DNA of 64,000 nucleotides from UBA7328 sp002471345 (GCA_964011275.1 CAXGOB010000019.1:6293-70292); one strand, 5' to 3'; positions 1-10,559 are shown, counted from the first letter of the stretch. Notes: generated by a model from the letters alone, not told the origin. Numbers and translations are program-made.

Positions 1-1239
1 CATGACATAACCCCTGGAGCAGAAGAAGAGTTGAGTGATAATATGTCTTCTGGGTACATAGGGTTCGATCCCACTGCGCCCTCTTTTACCATAGGTAATT
101 ATGTGCAGATTATGATTCTTACTTTGTTTCAAAAAGCTGGACATCAGCCGATATTCTTAATGGGAGGAGCAACAGGAAGAATTGGAGACCCGAGTGGAAA
201 GGACAAAGAAAGAGTGTTAAAAACAGAAGATGAGCTAGAAAGAAACCTAAGCTTTCAACAGTCTCAAGCAGAAAAACTATTGAATTTCTCAGAAGGAGAT
301 AATAAAGCAATCATGGTAAACAACTATGATTTCTATAAAGAAATGAATGTATTAGATTTTCTCAGAGATGTGGGAAAAAATTTGACTGTGAACTACATGA
401 TGTCAAAAGATTCAGTAAAGAATAGATTAGACACAGGACTATCATTCACAGAATTTTCATATCAATTACTTCAAGCCAATGATTTTTTACACCTCTATAA
501 GAATCAAGGATGCAAGTTTCAGATGGGTGGCTCTGATCAATGGGGAAATATTACATCAGGCACTGAATTTATACGGAGAAACGTAAAAGGTGGAAAAGCT
601 TTTGCTATAACAACGCCCTTGCTTACGAAAGCAGATGGCAAAAAATTTGGCAAATCAGAAACAGGAAATATTTGGTTAGATCCAAATTTAACCTCTCCAT
701 ATAAATTTTATCAATTTTGGCTTAATTGCGCTGATGACGACATTGTGAAATTTTACAAGTTTTTCTCACTTGAACCAAGGAATAAAATGGAGGAAAGAAT
801 TGCCTCTACAAACCAAGATCCTAACACATTAAAACGAGCTTTAGCAGAAGAACTCACAGTAAGGATCCATTCAAAAGAAGAATATAAATCTGTTCAAAAT
901 GTATCCTCTCTTCTTTTTAATAAGAAAGCGGACCAATCTATGTTGGCAAGTCTCACGGAAAATGAATTAGAAACGATAGGAAATGAAATACCATGCTTTA
1001 ATATTTCCAAGTCAGAAATTACATCAGGAATTAATATAGTAAACTTGTTAGCTGAAAAAACTTCCATTCTGGCATCAAATGGAGAAGCACGTCGAGCGAT
1101 CAAGAATAACGCAATCGCAATCAATAAGGTTAAAATCAATAATCATGAACATATAATACAATCAAACGACCTTCTTCACGCGAAATATATCATGATAGAG
1201 AATGGAAAGAAAAATAAGATTCTTCTTAAGGTTAATTAA
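1..1239 (+). CDS. tyrS: Tyrosyl-tRNA synthetase (5' end outside window)
   Basis: Charges tRNA-Tyr with tyrosine in the cytoplasm. The reading frame is open from base 1 (HDITPG, then SGYIGFDPTA), so the true start lies upstream of the window. The class I catalytic core, the GGSDQWGNI tRNA/tyrosine pocket motif, the KMSKS-equivalent KFGKS (643-657) and a C-terminal S4-like RNA-binding domain (about 1030-1239) are all present. The HIGH-equivalent reads TIGN (88-99): the first histidine, which helps bind the ATP gamma-phosphate in this family, is a threonine. The last four bases overlap the 3' end of the convergent mutS2. Family assignment is secure; the consequence of the TIGN motif is not known. 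Confidence 0.97.
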   Translation, partial: HDITPGAEEELSDNMSSGYIGFDPTAPSFTIGNYVQIMILTLFQKAGHQPIFLMGGATGRIGDPSGKDKERVLKTEDELERNLSFQQSQAEKLLNFSEGDNKAIMVNNYDFYKEMNVLDFLRDVGKNLTVNYMMSKDSVKNRLDTGLSFTEFSYQLLQANDFLHLYKNQGCKFQMGGSDQWGNITSGTEFIRRNVKGGKAFAITTPLLTKADGKKFGKSETGNIWLDPNLTSPYKFYQFWLNCADDDIVKFYKFFSLEPRNKMEERIASTNQDPNTLKRALAEELTVRIHSKEEYKSVQNVSSLLFNKKADQSMLASLTENELETIGNEIPCFNISKSEITSGINIVNLLAEKTSILASNGEARRAIKNNAIAINKVKINNHEHIIQSNDLLHAKYIMIENGKKNKILLKVN

Positions 1240-3614
1240 AATTTAATCATAGTAATACCTTGCCCTCCAGCTTCTTCTTCAGGATGCCACACTTTGCTTA
1301 CATCTTTGTACTCTTTTAATTTTTGAAGAAGTAGTTTTCTTAACACTCCACTACCCTTTCCATGCACAACTTCTAAAAGATTAGAATTATTCAGAAGTGC
1401 GCTATCTAAAAATTCCTCGATACTTTTTGATGCATCCTCATATTTGTATCCTCTTATGTCCAATTTTGAGCTATATACTTGATGATTATTTGAAGTAACT
1501 ATATTAATCTTTCTAGATCCATTAATTTCGATCTGTTCCTTAATTGGCCTAAGAGAAGATAAGCCAACTTTTATAAGCATATTCCCACTAAGGATTTCTG
1601 CGTTTTTCTTGGATATACTTTGTATTGTCCCAGTAGCTTCTCCATCTACAAATGACACATGATCACCAATTTTAAAGACATAATCATCTGCAGTCCGTTC
1701 TACTATATCTTTTTTAAGGTTATTGACATCTGAAACTTCTTTTTTTCTCTTATGCTGTAGTTGTTCTCTTACCTTTTTAGCTTCTTCTAACTTTTTCTCT
1801 TGAGATAATTCTCTTATTACCTCATCTAACTTCATTCTATCTGTTTCTATATTTGCGATTTTTTCTTCTCTTATTCGAATTTTATGCTTTTTTCTTTTTA
1901 CGACCAATTCTTTATTCATATGCTCATATGATTTTATCAGCTGATCTAGTCTATGCTTTTCATCATAAACTTTGAGTAGCATTTCATCATATTCTGCTTT
2001 TTCCACTTGCAAAGAGACTAAGAGTTTCTCTATTGCATTCTCTTTTTTACCCACTTTTCTGCGTGCATATTTAATTAATGCTGGATGCAGTCCTATTTTA
2101 TGCGCCACTTCAAATGCATAACTACTTCCTGGAGCCCCAACATGAAGTTTGTAGGTAGGTTTTAGTTCTTTCTCATCGAAGTGCATCGCTCCATTAATAA
2201 TTCCTTTTTCTTTGTAGGCGAAAACTTTTAAAGCAGAATAATGAGTCGTAATGATTCCATAGGCCTTTAGGTAATTAAATCTTCTCAATATACTTTCTGC
2301 AATTGCCCCCCCTACTTTAGGATCAGTTCCGCTACCAAATTCGTCAATGAGAATTAAACTTTTTTCACTCACATTATTGACAATACTATTCATGCTCTCT
2401 AAATGCGAACTGTAAGTACTAAGCCCTTCATCTAGATCTTGGAGGTCCCCGATATTCGTGAATATGGAATCAAAATCGCCTATGACAGATTCTTCAGATA
2501 TTGGAACCAAAAATCCTGAATAGATCATTAAATGAATTAGCCCAATGGCCTTAAGAGTAACAGTCTTCCCTCCAGCATTAGGCCCACTAATCAAGAGTAT
2601 CCTATTTTGCTTTTTTAAATTAATGTCAAATGGGACAACTTTGAACCCTTTGGATTCAGTCTCTTTAAATTTTAATAGTGGATGCACTGCATTTTTAAGG
2701 TTTAAACAAGTCTTGTTCGATAGTTCAGGTTTGCCAGCTCCTATAGTAATCGCCAATTTGGCTTTGCAAGAGATGTAATCAAAATATCCAACAAGTTTAT
2801 ATAACTGCGCTATATCATCAACATATAATCTCAGATTAGAACTAAGTTCTTTGAGTATTCTAAAAACTTCTTTTCGCTTTTCATTTTCTAATTCTATGAG
2901 CTCATTGTTCACCAAAATAACACCTGAGGGCTCAATAAATACTGTTTTTCCTGAAGATGACTCATCGTGAATGATTCCTTTAACGACTCTTTTATTTTCA
3001 GACGGTAATGCTAAAACTCTTCTTCCAGATTTCACAGATTCTGAATTATCCGATAAAAGTCCTTTGGATTTATAATCGGAAAGAATTCTATCAAAAACTT
3101 TGTCTATTTCTTTTTCCTTTGAAGAAATGATCCGAAATATTCTAGCTAATTCAGGTGAAGCATCTTTTTTAAGGTCCCCTTGCTCATCAAATATTTTTCC
3201 AATAGATTGAATTAGTGATGAATAGAAATCTTCATAATTGAAATATTCAAAGAGGACATTAAAGTCCTTTCTCTTTTTTCCTTGAAAAAATATTTCAATA
3301 GATTGATAATTTTTAAGAATGCCATTAATTCTTAAAACTGCCGCAGAATCTAATGCATAATTCTCTTTCCTTAATAAAAAAAGATCATGCTCTATATTTT
3401 CATACTCGTTGATTGATATAGGGCTAGGGTTTTGCAAAATCTCTTTGACTTCACCTACTCTATCTAATTCTCTATTTAATTCATCTATAGAGATGTTGAA
3501 AGAAATATTTTTGAAAAATGAACGTCCTTCAGGTCCTTTTATAGACTTTGAAGCCAATTCAATAATATCATAATATTCCAACTGCCTTAATACTTCCTTA
3601 CTTACTGTTCTCAT
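1236..3614 (-). CDS. mutS2: MutS2 family DNA/ribosome-associated ATPase
   Basis: MutS2 proteins are MutS-like ATPases without the mismatch-recognition domain; they suppress recombination and, in Bacillus, act on collided ribosomes. The 792 aa length is usual. Seen here: MutS-type core, Walker A GPNAGGKT (about residues 342-350), Walker B LILIDEFGSGTDP (about 415-428), a long charged coiled coil (about 520-640), a KOW-like segment (about 645-690) and a C-terminal Smr endonuclease domain with LDIRG and HGKGSG (about 718-792). It converges on tyrS, sharing four bases, so both stop codons overlap. Confidence 0.96.
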   Translation of the reverse strand: MRTVSKEVLRQLEYYDIIELASKSIKGPEGRSFFKNISFNISIDELNRELDRVGEVKEILQNPSPISINEYENIEHDLFLLRKENYALDSAAVLRINGILKNYQSIEIFFQGKKRKDFNVLFEYFNYEDFYSSLIQSIGKIFDEQGDLKKDASPELARIFRIISSKEKEIDKVFDRILSDYKSKGLLSDNSESVKSGRRVLALPSENKRVVKGIIHDESSSGKTVFIEPSGVILVNNELIELENEKRKEVFRILKELSSNLRLYVDDIAQLYKLVGYFDYISCKAKLAITIGAGKPELSNKTCLNLKNAVHPLLKFKETESKGFKVVPFDINLKKQNRILLISGPNAGGKTVTLKAIGLIHLMIYSGFLVPISEESVIGDFDSIFTNIGDLQDLDEGLSTYSSHLESMNSIVNNVSEKSLILIDEFGSGTDPKVGGAIAESILRRFNYLKAYGIITTHYSALKVFAYKEKGIINGAMHFDEKELKPTYKLHVGAPGSSYAFEVAHKIGLHPALIKYARRKVGKKENAIEKLLVSLQVEKAEYDEMLLKVYDEKHRLDQLIKSYEHMNKELVVKRKKHKIRIREEKIANIETDRMKLDEVIRELSQEKKLEEAKKVREQLQHKRKKEVSDVNNLKKDIVERTADDYVFKIGDHVSFVDGEATGTIQSISKKNAEILSGNMLIKVGLSSLRPIKEQIEINGSRKINIVTSNNHQVYSSKLDIRGYKYEDASKSIEEFLDSALLNNSNLLEVVHGKGSGVLRKLLLQKLKEYKDVSKVWHPEEEAGGQGITMIKF

Positions 3615-3680
3615 GATCTATGACTGTAAAATTAAAAGGCTTTATGTAATATTGCCTTCTATCAGAAAAAATGAACGAAT

Positions 3681-4772
3681 ATGGCGGGTAATAGTTTTGG
3701 AAACCTTTTTAAGATTACGACTTTTGGCGAATCTCATGGTCGAGCAATAGGAGCAATAATTGATGGATGCCCTGCTGGCCTTAAAATAGATTCAGATCAT
3801 ATTCAAAAAGATCTCAATAGACGAAAACCGGGTCAATCTTCTATCGTTACTCAGCGAAAAGAGCCCGATGAATTTGAAATATTATCTGGAATTATGAATG
3901 GTGTAACCACGGGCACACCACTATGTATTGTGGTTTGGAATACCAATCAAAAATCAAAAGACTATTCTCATATCAAAGATTTGTGGAGACCGTCTCATGC
4001 AGATTATACTTATGAAAAAAAATATGGAAATCGAGACTATAGAGGTGGAGGTAGGTCGTCAGCAAGAGAAACTGTAGCAAGAGTAGCTTCTGGTGCCATT
4101 GCCAAACAAATTCTTTCTGAGGTGGGAATTTCCATCAACGCGTATGTATCTCAAGTAGGGACTATCGAACTCACCAAAAGATATGATGAGGTAGATTTGT
4201 CTCTTACAGAAACTAACGATGTACGGTGCCCAGATAGTCATATCGCTGTACAAATGACTAACCTAATCAAAAAGATCAAAAAAGAAGGAAATACAATCGG
4301 CGGTAAAATATCCTGTGTGATTGAAAATGTACCTGTTGGTTTAGGAGAACCTGTATTTAACAAACTACATGCAATAATGGGATCAGCAATGATGGGAATA
4401 AATGCAGTGAAAGGATTTGAATATGGTTCTGGATTTGATAGTATCAAGATGACTGGTTCTGAGCATAATGATGTATTCGAGAAAAAAGGAGATGATATAT
4501 CTACAGGAACCAACTTTTCTGGAGGCATTCAAGGAGGAATCTCCAATGGGATGCCAATTTACTTTAACGTAGCTTTTAAACCAGTTGCAACTATTATGAG
4601 GGATCAAGAAAGCATAAATGAAGGGGGAGAGAAAGTTACTATAACTGGTAAGGGTAGACATGATCCTTGTGTAGTACCAAGAGCTGTACCTATAGTAGAA
4701 GCCATGGCAGCATTAGTATTAGTTGATTTCTTAATGCTAAATAATAGCATCAAATTGGAGGATTTATTGTAG
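3681..4772 (+). CDS. aroC: Chorismate synthase
   Basis: Last step of the shikimate pathway: EPSP to chorismate, needing reduced FMN. The 363 aa length matches the family. All three signature regions are present: FGESHG (residues 15-20), GNRDYRGGGRSSARET (about 115-130) and GRHDPC (about 323). The gene stands alone, divergent from mutS2 with a 66 bp gap, and converges on the tamB-like gene with 9 bp between stops. No other shikimate gene is nearby. Confidence 0.98.
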   Translation: MAGNSFGNLFKITTFGESHGRAIGAIIDGCPAGLKIDSDHIQKDLNRRKPGQSSIVTQRKEPDEFEILSGIMNGVTTGTPLCIVVWNTNQKSKDYSHIKDLWRPSHADYTYEKKYGNRDYRGGGRSSARETVARVASGAIAKQILSEVGISINAYVSQVGTIELTKRYDEVDLSLTETNDVRCPDSHIAVQMTNLIKKIKKEGNTIGGKISCVIENVPVGLGEPVFNKLHAIMGSAMMGINAVKGFEYGSGFDSIKMTGSEHNDVFEKKGDDISTGTNFSGGIQGGISNGMPIYFNVAFKPVATIMRDQESINEGGEKVTITGKGRHDPCVVPRAVPIVEAMAALVLVDFLMLNNSIKLEDLL

Positions 4773-4781
4773 AGAAAAATT

Positions 4782-7700
4782 CTATTTATCTCCTGATTGA
4801 TCTCTTATATCTTCAGCTATTTTTTTCAAAGTTTCACTTAGATCTGACATTTTACCGAATTCTCTTCTGTAGTTGATACCAAAACCATATCGCTGCTTTC
4901 TGCTTGCAAATGCTTCGTCATAATCAAAATCTCCATAGAAACGAAGTTTCAATTTTTTATCAGATGTAATAAACCAATCCAGAGCAAAATCTCCTGTAAG
5001 ATAATTTACATTATTAGCCTCAGATGCTCTCACATAATTAGTCCCTACATTGAGCGCCCAATTGTCATTTTTAAAGGATGGACGCACATTTACACCTACT
5101 TGATCCGGCACAAAATCAACAAAACCTCCAATCAATCCGTCTCCCTGGCCTTCTAGGAATGAAGTATTCTGTGATAATGCTATATCAAAATCGATATCAT
5201 TTATAAAAGTACCATCCTTAATCAGATCGGATAGAGCATCTGACACCAATACAGACAATTGACTACTAAAGAATTCTGTAATAGTATTGTTTCCCGTTTG
5301 CCCTAGAGTACTCCCAGAGATATTAGCCAATGGATTATTACTTGGAAGAAAATTATTAAAAAACATCAATCCGAATACTTGGTTGTTGATCCCATTCTCT
5401 GTCGTACGAAGAGATCTCATTTTATTATCAGTATAGGTTTTGAGTTCTCCAGTTACATTAGGAAATGAAATATCAAAATTGACATCGGGTTGAAATAAGG
5501 TGCCTCCTAAATCCAATTGCAAGGCAACATCAGTTCTACTTTTAGCTTCATTCTTCACCGATTCTGAAGCAGAAACAATAAATTCTGACAAGAAGATATC
5601 CAATGGCGCTCTCATACCTGTGTAATCTGCCTCAACATCTAGAATAGCATTGTAAGGGTCACCCGTCCACCTTACCACGCCTCCTCGTCTCAGAAGAAAC
5701 CTTTTGGCTGTGATCCCATAGGCTGAATAGAGATAATCTCCAGATTCTACCAAATAATTTCCGAAAACTTCAAAAGTTCCATCTCTTTTTACTGTTACTC
5801 TTAAGTCTCCACTTCCCTTAGCAGCTAATACCTCATCGACACTCTGATCAAATATCACTCGTACATCTGCCTCAGGCGTGAATGAAAGATTCATCTCAAA
5901 ATCTGCACCTGAAAGTCTAATAGCCTCAAATGGATCATTTGATCTGGAAGAAGTATCTCTGTCAGACTTATAATCGAAATTGACAAACCCCTTATCCAAT
6001 AAAAATTCGCTGCTCTCTAAAGGGATATTGAGTAAAGAACCTCCTCCGGTGGTAGCATCTACCTTTATATCAATTTCATCAAAAGGCCCAAAAAATGACA
6101 CTCCAATATCACCTAACCCAACACCATAATAGGTTTCATTATCTTCTTTTGTAGTATTTAGACCAATAAATTTTGGAGAATATATACTTAGATCTGCTGT
6201 GAAATCTGCCAGAAAATTATGATTTAGACCTCCAGTTATCACAGCTGTGTTTCCCTGGTGGTCCTCCAGTTCCACTCCAGTTAAATCTACTCTTTTCTCA
6301 TCAATTTTAATAACCTGGTCTTCCATTTTATAAAACTCGCCGATATAGTCAATTCTTGTGCCCCCATTCTTAATTACTCCTTGACCTTGTAATTTGAGAT
6401 CCGAAATTGGACCATAAATTCTAGCATTAACATCGGTGGTCCCAATAGTGCCTGAAATACCGTCATCAATAATAAATTCAAATATGGACATTGGGTAGTC
6501 TAAAATGCTTATATCCGCATTCAGCAAACTTTCTTTAAGATCGTAATAAGCCAAAACATCAAGTGATTGAGTATCCTTTTCTATCCTTACAGATAAGTCT
6601 ATCATATCATTTGTCCCTTCAGTAGCATGAATATCAATGGAACCATACGAATCATTGTTAATCGTAAAATCAGGAACACTAATATCCACTGACACCTCTC
6701 TTTCGCCAAAAAGGTTCTCAGCTTTTATATCTATATAAGTAGTCCCGTCAAAATACATTTTATCATAGTCCACAATAGGATTGATTAATGAAAGCTCAAA
6801 TCCTTTCATCAACAAAGAAATTCCCTTGCCCATAATATCGTCCAATATCAATGTGCGGTTATCGCCTTGAAGCACGAAATTATCAATACTCACCTCCTTA
6901 TCTCTATAACCTATCTGAGCGGACTCGTCTAAAATCCAATCAACAGAATCTATTCTTAGCAAGTTGTGATCAAAAACAAATCTAAATCCATTGCCCCATG
7001 GATTTCCACTTCCAGAAATATCGATTTTATCATTTTGGCCATCGTGGTTTTTAACTTGAAAAAATATTTCACTCTCTTTTATCGTAGATGTAATTTCAAA
7101 CCCATCTATTATTCTATTGCCTTGTAAAAGTTCATCAATATATAAGGAGAATGATCCATCTCCCTCTTTAGAGTCCAAGTTGAAAAGGACATTAGATAGT
7201 TTCAAGCCATTCAATCCAATATTTCTCAAATTATAAGAATTGGAGGTAAGTCCTTTATCAGCACTCCATCTTCCTCGCAACTCTCCATCTATCTCTAACA
7301 ATTGTTTTGAATTGACAAAATCCAAAACTTTATTCATGTCTTTAACATCAATAGCAAAATCAAACTCTTCATCACCGTTCAGCCCAGAAGGAGAACTCAC
7401 GTTAAGTCTTTCTGCAATATCAGGATAGTCTGAGACCAATAGACTCAATAGCACTTTGTGCATGGTTCTTATATCAAACTTGCCTCTTATTTTTGCATCT
7501 AACTCATCTGAGGCAACGTCTAACAGCATTCCCTGATCTACTGAGGTTGAGGAAATATTCAAGTAGTCCAAATAGAGCTCTTCTTCATCCTTCTTCATAA
7601 AAATAGAGTCCAGAATTGCAGTTCCTTGGATATCATTTAATTCCTTTCCATACATATCTATTGAAGCATTCAAAGAAACTTCACATGGAAAATTGGTAAG

Positions 7701-9539
7701 GTTAGCTTGACAAAGATCAATATGGTTTATATCAATTTTAAATTTAGCATTAGGGATGTCAGTAGAGAAGTCAAGTCTTCCATCAAAATCAAAGTCAATA
7801 GTCCCATCATGAACTTTGAAGGCCCCATCTACAGATTTATTAGACATTTGTCCATTGAAAATTGCATTGGTGTAAGTATAACCTTTGAACTGAAAAGTGT
7901 CAATATCAGCTGAAAATGTTGCCTCTATATTTTCCAATTCTAATCCTCTACCTTCAGTGATATCCGCAGACAAACTAATTTTCCCCACATCCTTTGCATT
8001 CAAAAGTACTCCAAGGTCAAACGAGTTAAGGTCTAACAATCCACTATATTGGTTATCCTCAGAAATATCAAAATTGAGATCAAATACAAGTTCTCCTAGT
8101 TCACTTTTCAAAATTGCCTCAGCTACAAAATTATCCTTGAACCCATCAAATTGGCCGGTAATGTTTACCTCACCTAATCTCTGGACTTCATCTGGAATCT
8201 TGATATTTGGAATTCTCTTATTTATTTTATCCAAATGAATCTTAGATTGATCCATTGTTATATTAATTAGAGCAGATTCAGGATTTTCAAAATTGGATAT
8301 ATCTATATCTCCTGCATACGTTACTAATTTAGGGATAACAATTTGTGATTCTAGTAGACTCAGATCATCAAGGCTACCTGACAAATGGCCATTTATAAAT
8401 ATCTTTCCAATATCAGATTTATCATACCATTTTTGATTAGATAAACCAGGTAGAACAGAGCCAAGTTGATGAAAATCAATAAAGGAGTTATTTATATCAA
8501 CATCGAGAGTTAAATCCTCCAATCTACCTGTCAACGATCCTTCTTCATTGGTTACAACACCAGAGGCCTTCATCAGTCCAAGGTTCGATCTAATTATAAG
8601 GTCTTCTACTTTTAGATCTCCCTCAATTGAAGATATGGTCTCGGTAGAAAAATAATCTAATGAGAAGGATTTATTGTACTTAAAACTGATATCTCGTGGT
8701 CTCAAACTAAAATTATCAATTCCTTCAAATCGAATATCGTCTACAACTAAGTCTCCATTGTCTATTTTAAAAAAAACATCATCTAAAATATCATTTAGGG
8801 AGGTGTATGAAACAGATGCACCTAATAGATTCAAGTTTTTAATGAGAAAAGAAGGGCTAGTGATATTGACATTTTTCTCATCCTCTTTTTCTTCTTCTTT
8901 CTCACTTTCCGACATAATTAGGCAAGAGACAAGATCAATCCTTGGCTTCACAAGAAGAACGTTATTTAAATCAATTTCCAATTCATTTAGGTCAATTAGA
9001 TTGGCACTCAACTCAAATCTTTCTAATTCTATTTCACCTTGAAGTTTATTATGTTGATCATCTATATATAGTTTTAAATCTTCAAATTCCACCTCTTTTA
9101 TGGAGAAGTCTATTGGTTTAGATGCAGTCTTAGAAGTATCTCCTTGAAATGAGGTTACAAAGGAACCCCAATTGGACAACGGATCATCTTCTTTTCTATT
9201 AATATATACAGTGGCCCCATTAAGCTGAATACTGTTAAAGCCAAAATCATTTTTCACCAAAGAAAGCAAAGTAGATCTCGGACTTATTTTAAATGACTCT
9301 AATTTCAGGAGCGCACTACCTGTATTATCAAAAATTTCAAGATTTTCAAGAAAGAACCCGTCAACTATGTCAAATCCAGACTTTTCAAATTCAATTCCGA
9401 CATTAGACTTTTTTTCAATGGGCGAAATAAATCTATTGATAATAAAAGATTGGAAAATATGACTTTTGAGAATTAAAACAGCAAGCAAAAGAAAAGCGAT
9501 AATTACCGCCAATGCCCCTATTTTAAATCTTTTCAACAT
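4782..9539 (-). CDS. TamB-like translocation/assembly module protein
   Basis: Very long (1585 aa) inner-membrane-anchored periplasmic protein of the TamB/AsmA-like group, thought to form a hydrophobic groove bridging the periplasm for outer-membrane assembly or lipid traffic. There is one N-terminal membrane segment (about residues 8-26), then a long series of alternating beta-strands typical of the repeating groove fold. A TamB C-terminal (DUF490-type) domain lies at about 1150-1550, with a NPLANISGST stretch near 1420. An acidic low-complexity patch sits around 207-222. No tamA/BamA-like partner is visible in the window, as is usual in Bacteroidota. A TAnnTTTG element lies 41 bp upstream. 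Confidence 0.9.
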   Translation of the reverse strand: MLKRFKIGALAVIIAFLLLAVLILKSHIFQSFIINRFISPIEKKSNVGIEFEKSGFDIVDGFFLENLEIFDNTGSALLKLESFKISPRSTLLSLVKNDFGFNSIQLNGATVYINRKEDDPLSNWGSFVTSFQGDTSKTASKPIDFSIKEVEFEDLKLYIDDQHNKLQGEIELERFELSANLIDLNELEIDLNNVLLVKPRIDLVSCLIMSESEKEEEKEDEKNVNITSPSFLIKNLNLLGASVSYTSLNDILDDVFFKIDNGDLVVDDIRFEGIDNFSLRPRDISFKYNKSFSLDYFSTETISSIEGDLKVEDLIIRSNLGLMKASGVVTNEEGSLTGRLEDLTLDVDINNSFIDFHQLGSVLPGLSNQKWYDKSDIGKIFINGHLSGSLDDLSLLESQIVIPKLVTYAGDIDISNFENPESALINITMDQSKIHLDKINKRIPNIKIPDEVQRLGEVNITGQFDGFKDNFVAEAILKSELGELVFDLNFDISEDNQYSGLLDLNSFDLGVLLNAKDVGKISLSADITEGRGLELENIEATFSADIDTFQFKGYTYTNAIFNGQMSNKSVDGAFKVHDGTIDFDFDGRLDFSTDIPNAKFKIDINHIDLCQANLTNFPCEVSLNASIDMYGKELNDIQGTAILDSIFMKKDEEELYLDYLNISSTSVDQGMLLDVASDELDAKIRGKFDIRTMHKVLLSLLVSDYPDIAERLNVSSPSGLNGDEEFDFAIDVKDMNKVLDFVNSKQLLEIDGELRGRWSADKGLTSNSYNLRNIGLNGLKLSNVLFNLDSKEGDGSFSLYIDELLQGNRIIDGFEITSTIKESEIFFQVKNHDGQNDKIDISGSGNPWGNGFRFVFDHNLLRIDSVDWILDESAQIGYRDKEVSIDNFVLQGDNRTLILDDIMGKGISLLMKGFELSLINPIVDYDKMYFDGTTYIDIKAENLFGEREVSVDISVPDFTINNDSYGSIDIHATEGTNDMIDLSVRIEKDTQSLDVLAYYDLKESLLNADISILDYPMSIFEFIIDDGISGTIGTTDVNARIYGPISDLKLQGQGVIKNGGTRIDYIGEFYKMEDQVIKIDEKRVDLTGVELEDHQGNTAVITGGLNHNFLADFTADLSIYSPKFIGLNTTKEDNETYYGVGLGDIGVSFFGPFDEIDIKVDATTGGGSLLNIPLESSEFLLDKGFVNFDYKSDRDTSSRSNDPFEAIRLSGADFEMNLSFTPEADVRVIFDQSVDEVLAAKGSGDLRVTVKRDGTFEVFGNYLVESGDYLYSAYGITAKRFLLRRGGVVRWTGDPYNAILDVEADYTGMRAPLDIFLSEFIVSASESVKNEAKSRTDVALQLDLGGTLFQPDVNFDISFPNVTGELKTYTDNKMRSLRTTENGINNQVFGLMFFNNFLPSNNPLANISGSTLGQTGNNTITEFFSSQLSVLVSDALSDLIKDGTFINDIDFDIALSQNTSFLEGQGDGLIGGFVDFVPDQVGVNVRPSFKNDNWALNVGTNYVRASEANNVNYLTGDFALDWFITSDKKLKLRFYGDFDYDEAFASRKQRYGFGINYRREFGKMSDLSETLKKIAEDIRDQSGDK

Positions 9540-9579
9540 CAGAAACTATGATTGGATATATAAACAACTAAATAGTACC

Positions 9580-9587
9580 CAAAGTTA
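9580..9587 (-). promoter_or_regulatory. Candidate -7 element upstream of tamB-like gene
   Basis: Reads TAACTTTG on the minus strand, an exact match to the Bacteroidota -7 consensus TAnnTTTG, 41 bp before the tamB-like start and after the folP stop. I see no good TTG at the -33 spacing, so this rests on one box and its position. Confidence 0.3.
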
Positions 9588-9617
9588 GTCCCTTATCCTC
9601 AGTATTTTAACTAGAAT

Positions 9618-10454
9618 TTATTGATTTGTCAGCTTGTACTTAGAAAAGAGCTGAATACATTGGTATGCTGCTTTAGTATCATGCACTCTCAGCAACTTTG
9701 CGCCATTATTTAATGCTAGCATATGCAGTGCTGTAGTTCCATTCAGCGCATCATCAGAATCTGTTCCTAAAACTTTGTAAATCATTGATTTTCGTGAAAT
9801 CCCAACCATAATAGGACAATCAAAAATGCGAAATGAATTGAGCCCATGTAATAATCTGTAGTTATCCTCTATAGATTTTCCAAAACCAAAACCAGGATCA
9901 ATTATGACATCATTGATTCCTGATTTAATACAATCCCGTAATTTTTGCTTGAAATAATCCAATTCAGACAATACAACATTCTTTTTGTATGTAGTATCAT
10001 TCTGCATGGTTTCCGGGTCTCCTTTCATATGCATTAGGATATAAGGTAAATTTATTTTTCCAAGAATAGGAATCAGATTCTTGTCTAATTCTCCTCCACT
10101 AATATCATTAACCATATTTATACCGAAAGGGACAGTTTGTTCCACGACTTTTGACCGATAAGTGTCTATTGATATTATTAAGTCCGAATATTCTCTTCTT
10201 AATATTTTCAGAGCCCAAACTAATTTATCAATTTCCTCCTCTACAGGTATCTCCTTCGCTCCAGGTCTTGAAGACATCCCTCCAATATCAATTATATCAG
10301 CCCCTTCTTCGAGGTGCATTTCAACCATGTTTATCAACTCTTTTTCATCGTTGACTCTACTCCCTTTAAAGAAGGAATCATTAGTAAGGTTACATATTGA
10401 CATAACCTTTGGCACATTTAAATCTAATAACCTTCCTCCACAATTAATTGTCAT
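9618..10454 (-). CDS. folP: Dihydropteroate synthase
   Basis: Joins 6-hydroxymethyl-dihydropterin pyrophosphate with p-aminobenzoate in folate synthesis; the sulfonamide target. At 278 aa it is a complete TIM barrel. Visible motifs: NLTNDSF (22-28), DIGGMSSRPGA (56-66, the pABA/sulfonamide loop), NDISGG, MHMKGDP, DPGFGFGKS (about 185) and GISRKS (about 220). The usual Pro of the NxTPDSF motif is Asn, and the loop has SSRP rather than STRP; SSRP is common in Bacteroidota. It is divergent from the M23 peptidase gene and co-directional with the tamB-like gene after a 78 bp gap. Confidence 0.97.
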   Translation of the reverse strand: MTINCGGRLLDLNVPKVMSICNLTNDSFFKGSRVNDEKELINMVEMHLEEGADIIDIGGMSSRPGAKEIPVEEEIDKLVWALKILRREYSDLIISIDTYRSKVVEQTVPFGINMVNDISGGELDKNLIPILGKINLPYILMHMKGDPETMQNDTTYKKNVVLSELDYFKQKLRDCIKSGINDVIIDPGFGFGKSIEDNYRLLHGLNSFRIFDCPIMVGISRKSMIYKVLGTDSDDALNGTTALHMLALNNGAKLLRVHDTKAAYQCIQLFSKYKLTNQ

Positions 10455-10473
10455 GAGTTAACAAACCGTTATA

Positions 10474-10501
10474 TTGATAAATTGAGTATGAAATTAGTTT
10501 G
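10474..10501 (+). promoter_or_regulatory. Candidate promoter for M23 peptidase
   Basis: TTG (10474-10476), an 18 bp spacer and TAGTTTG (10495-10501) resemble the Bacteroidota TTG/TAnnTTTG promoter with one base missing in the -7 box. It lies in the divergent folP/peptidase gap, 58 bp before the peptidase start. Confidence 0.33.
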
Positions 10502-10559
10502 AATAATTGGATAACACATTTAATTTCACACTACTTTCCATTTTATACTTGACATCAGT

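Noticed and set aside
4238..4528. 96-codon minus-strand frame inside aroC
   Set aside because: Antisense to the conserved chorismate synthase core; composition follows the sense-strand codons.
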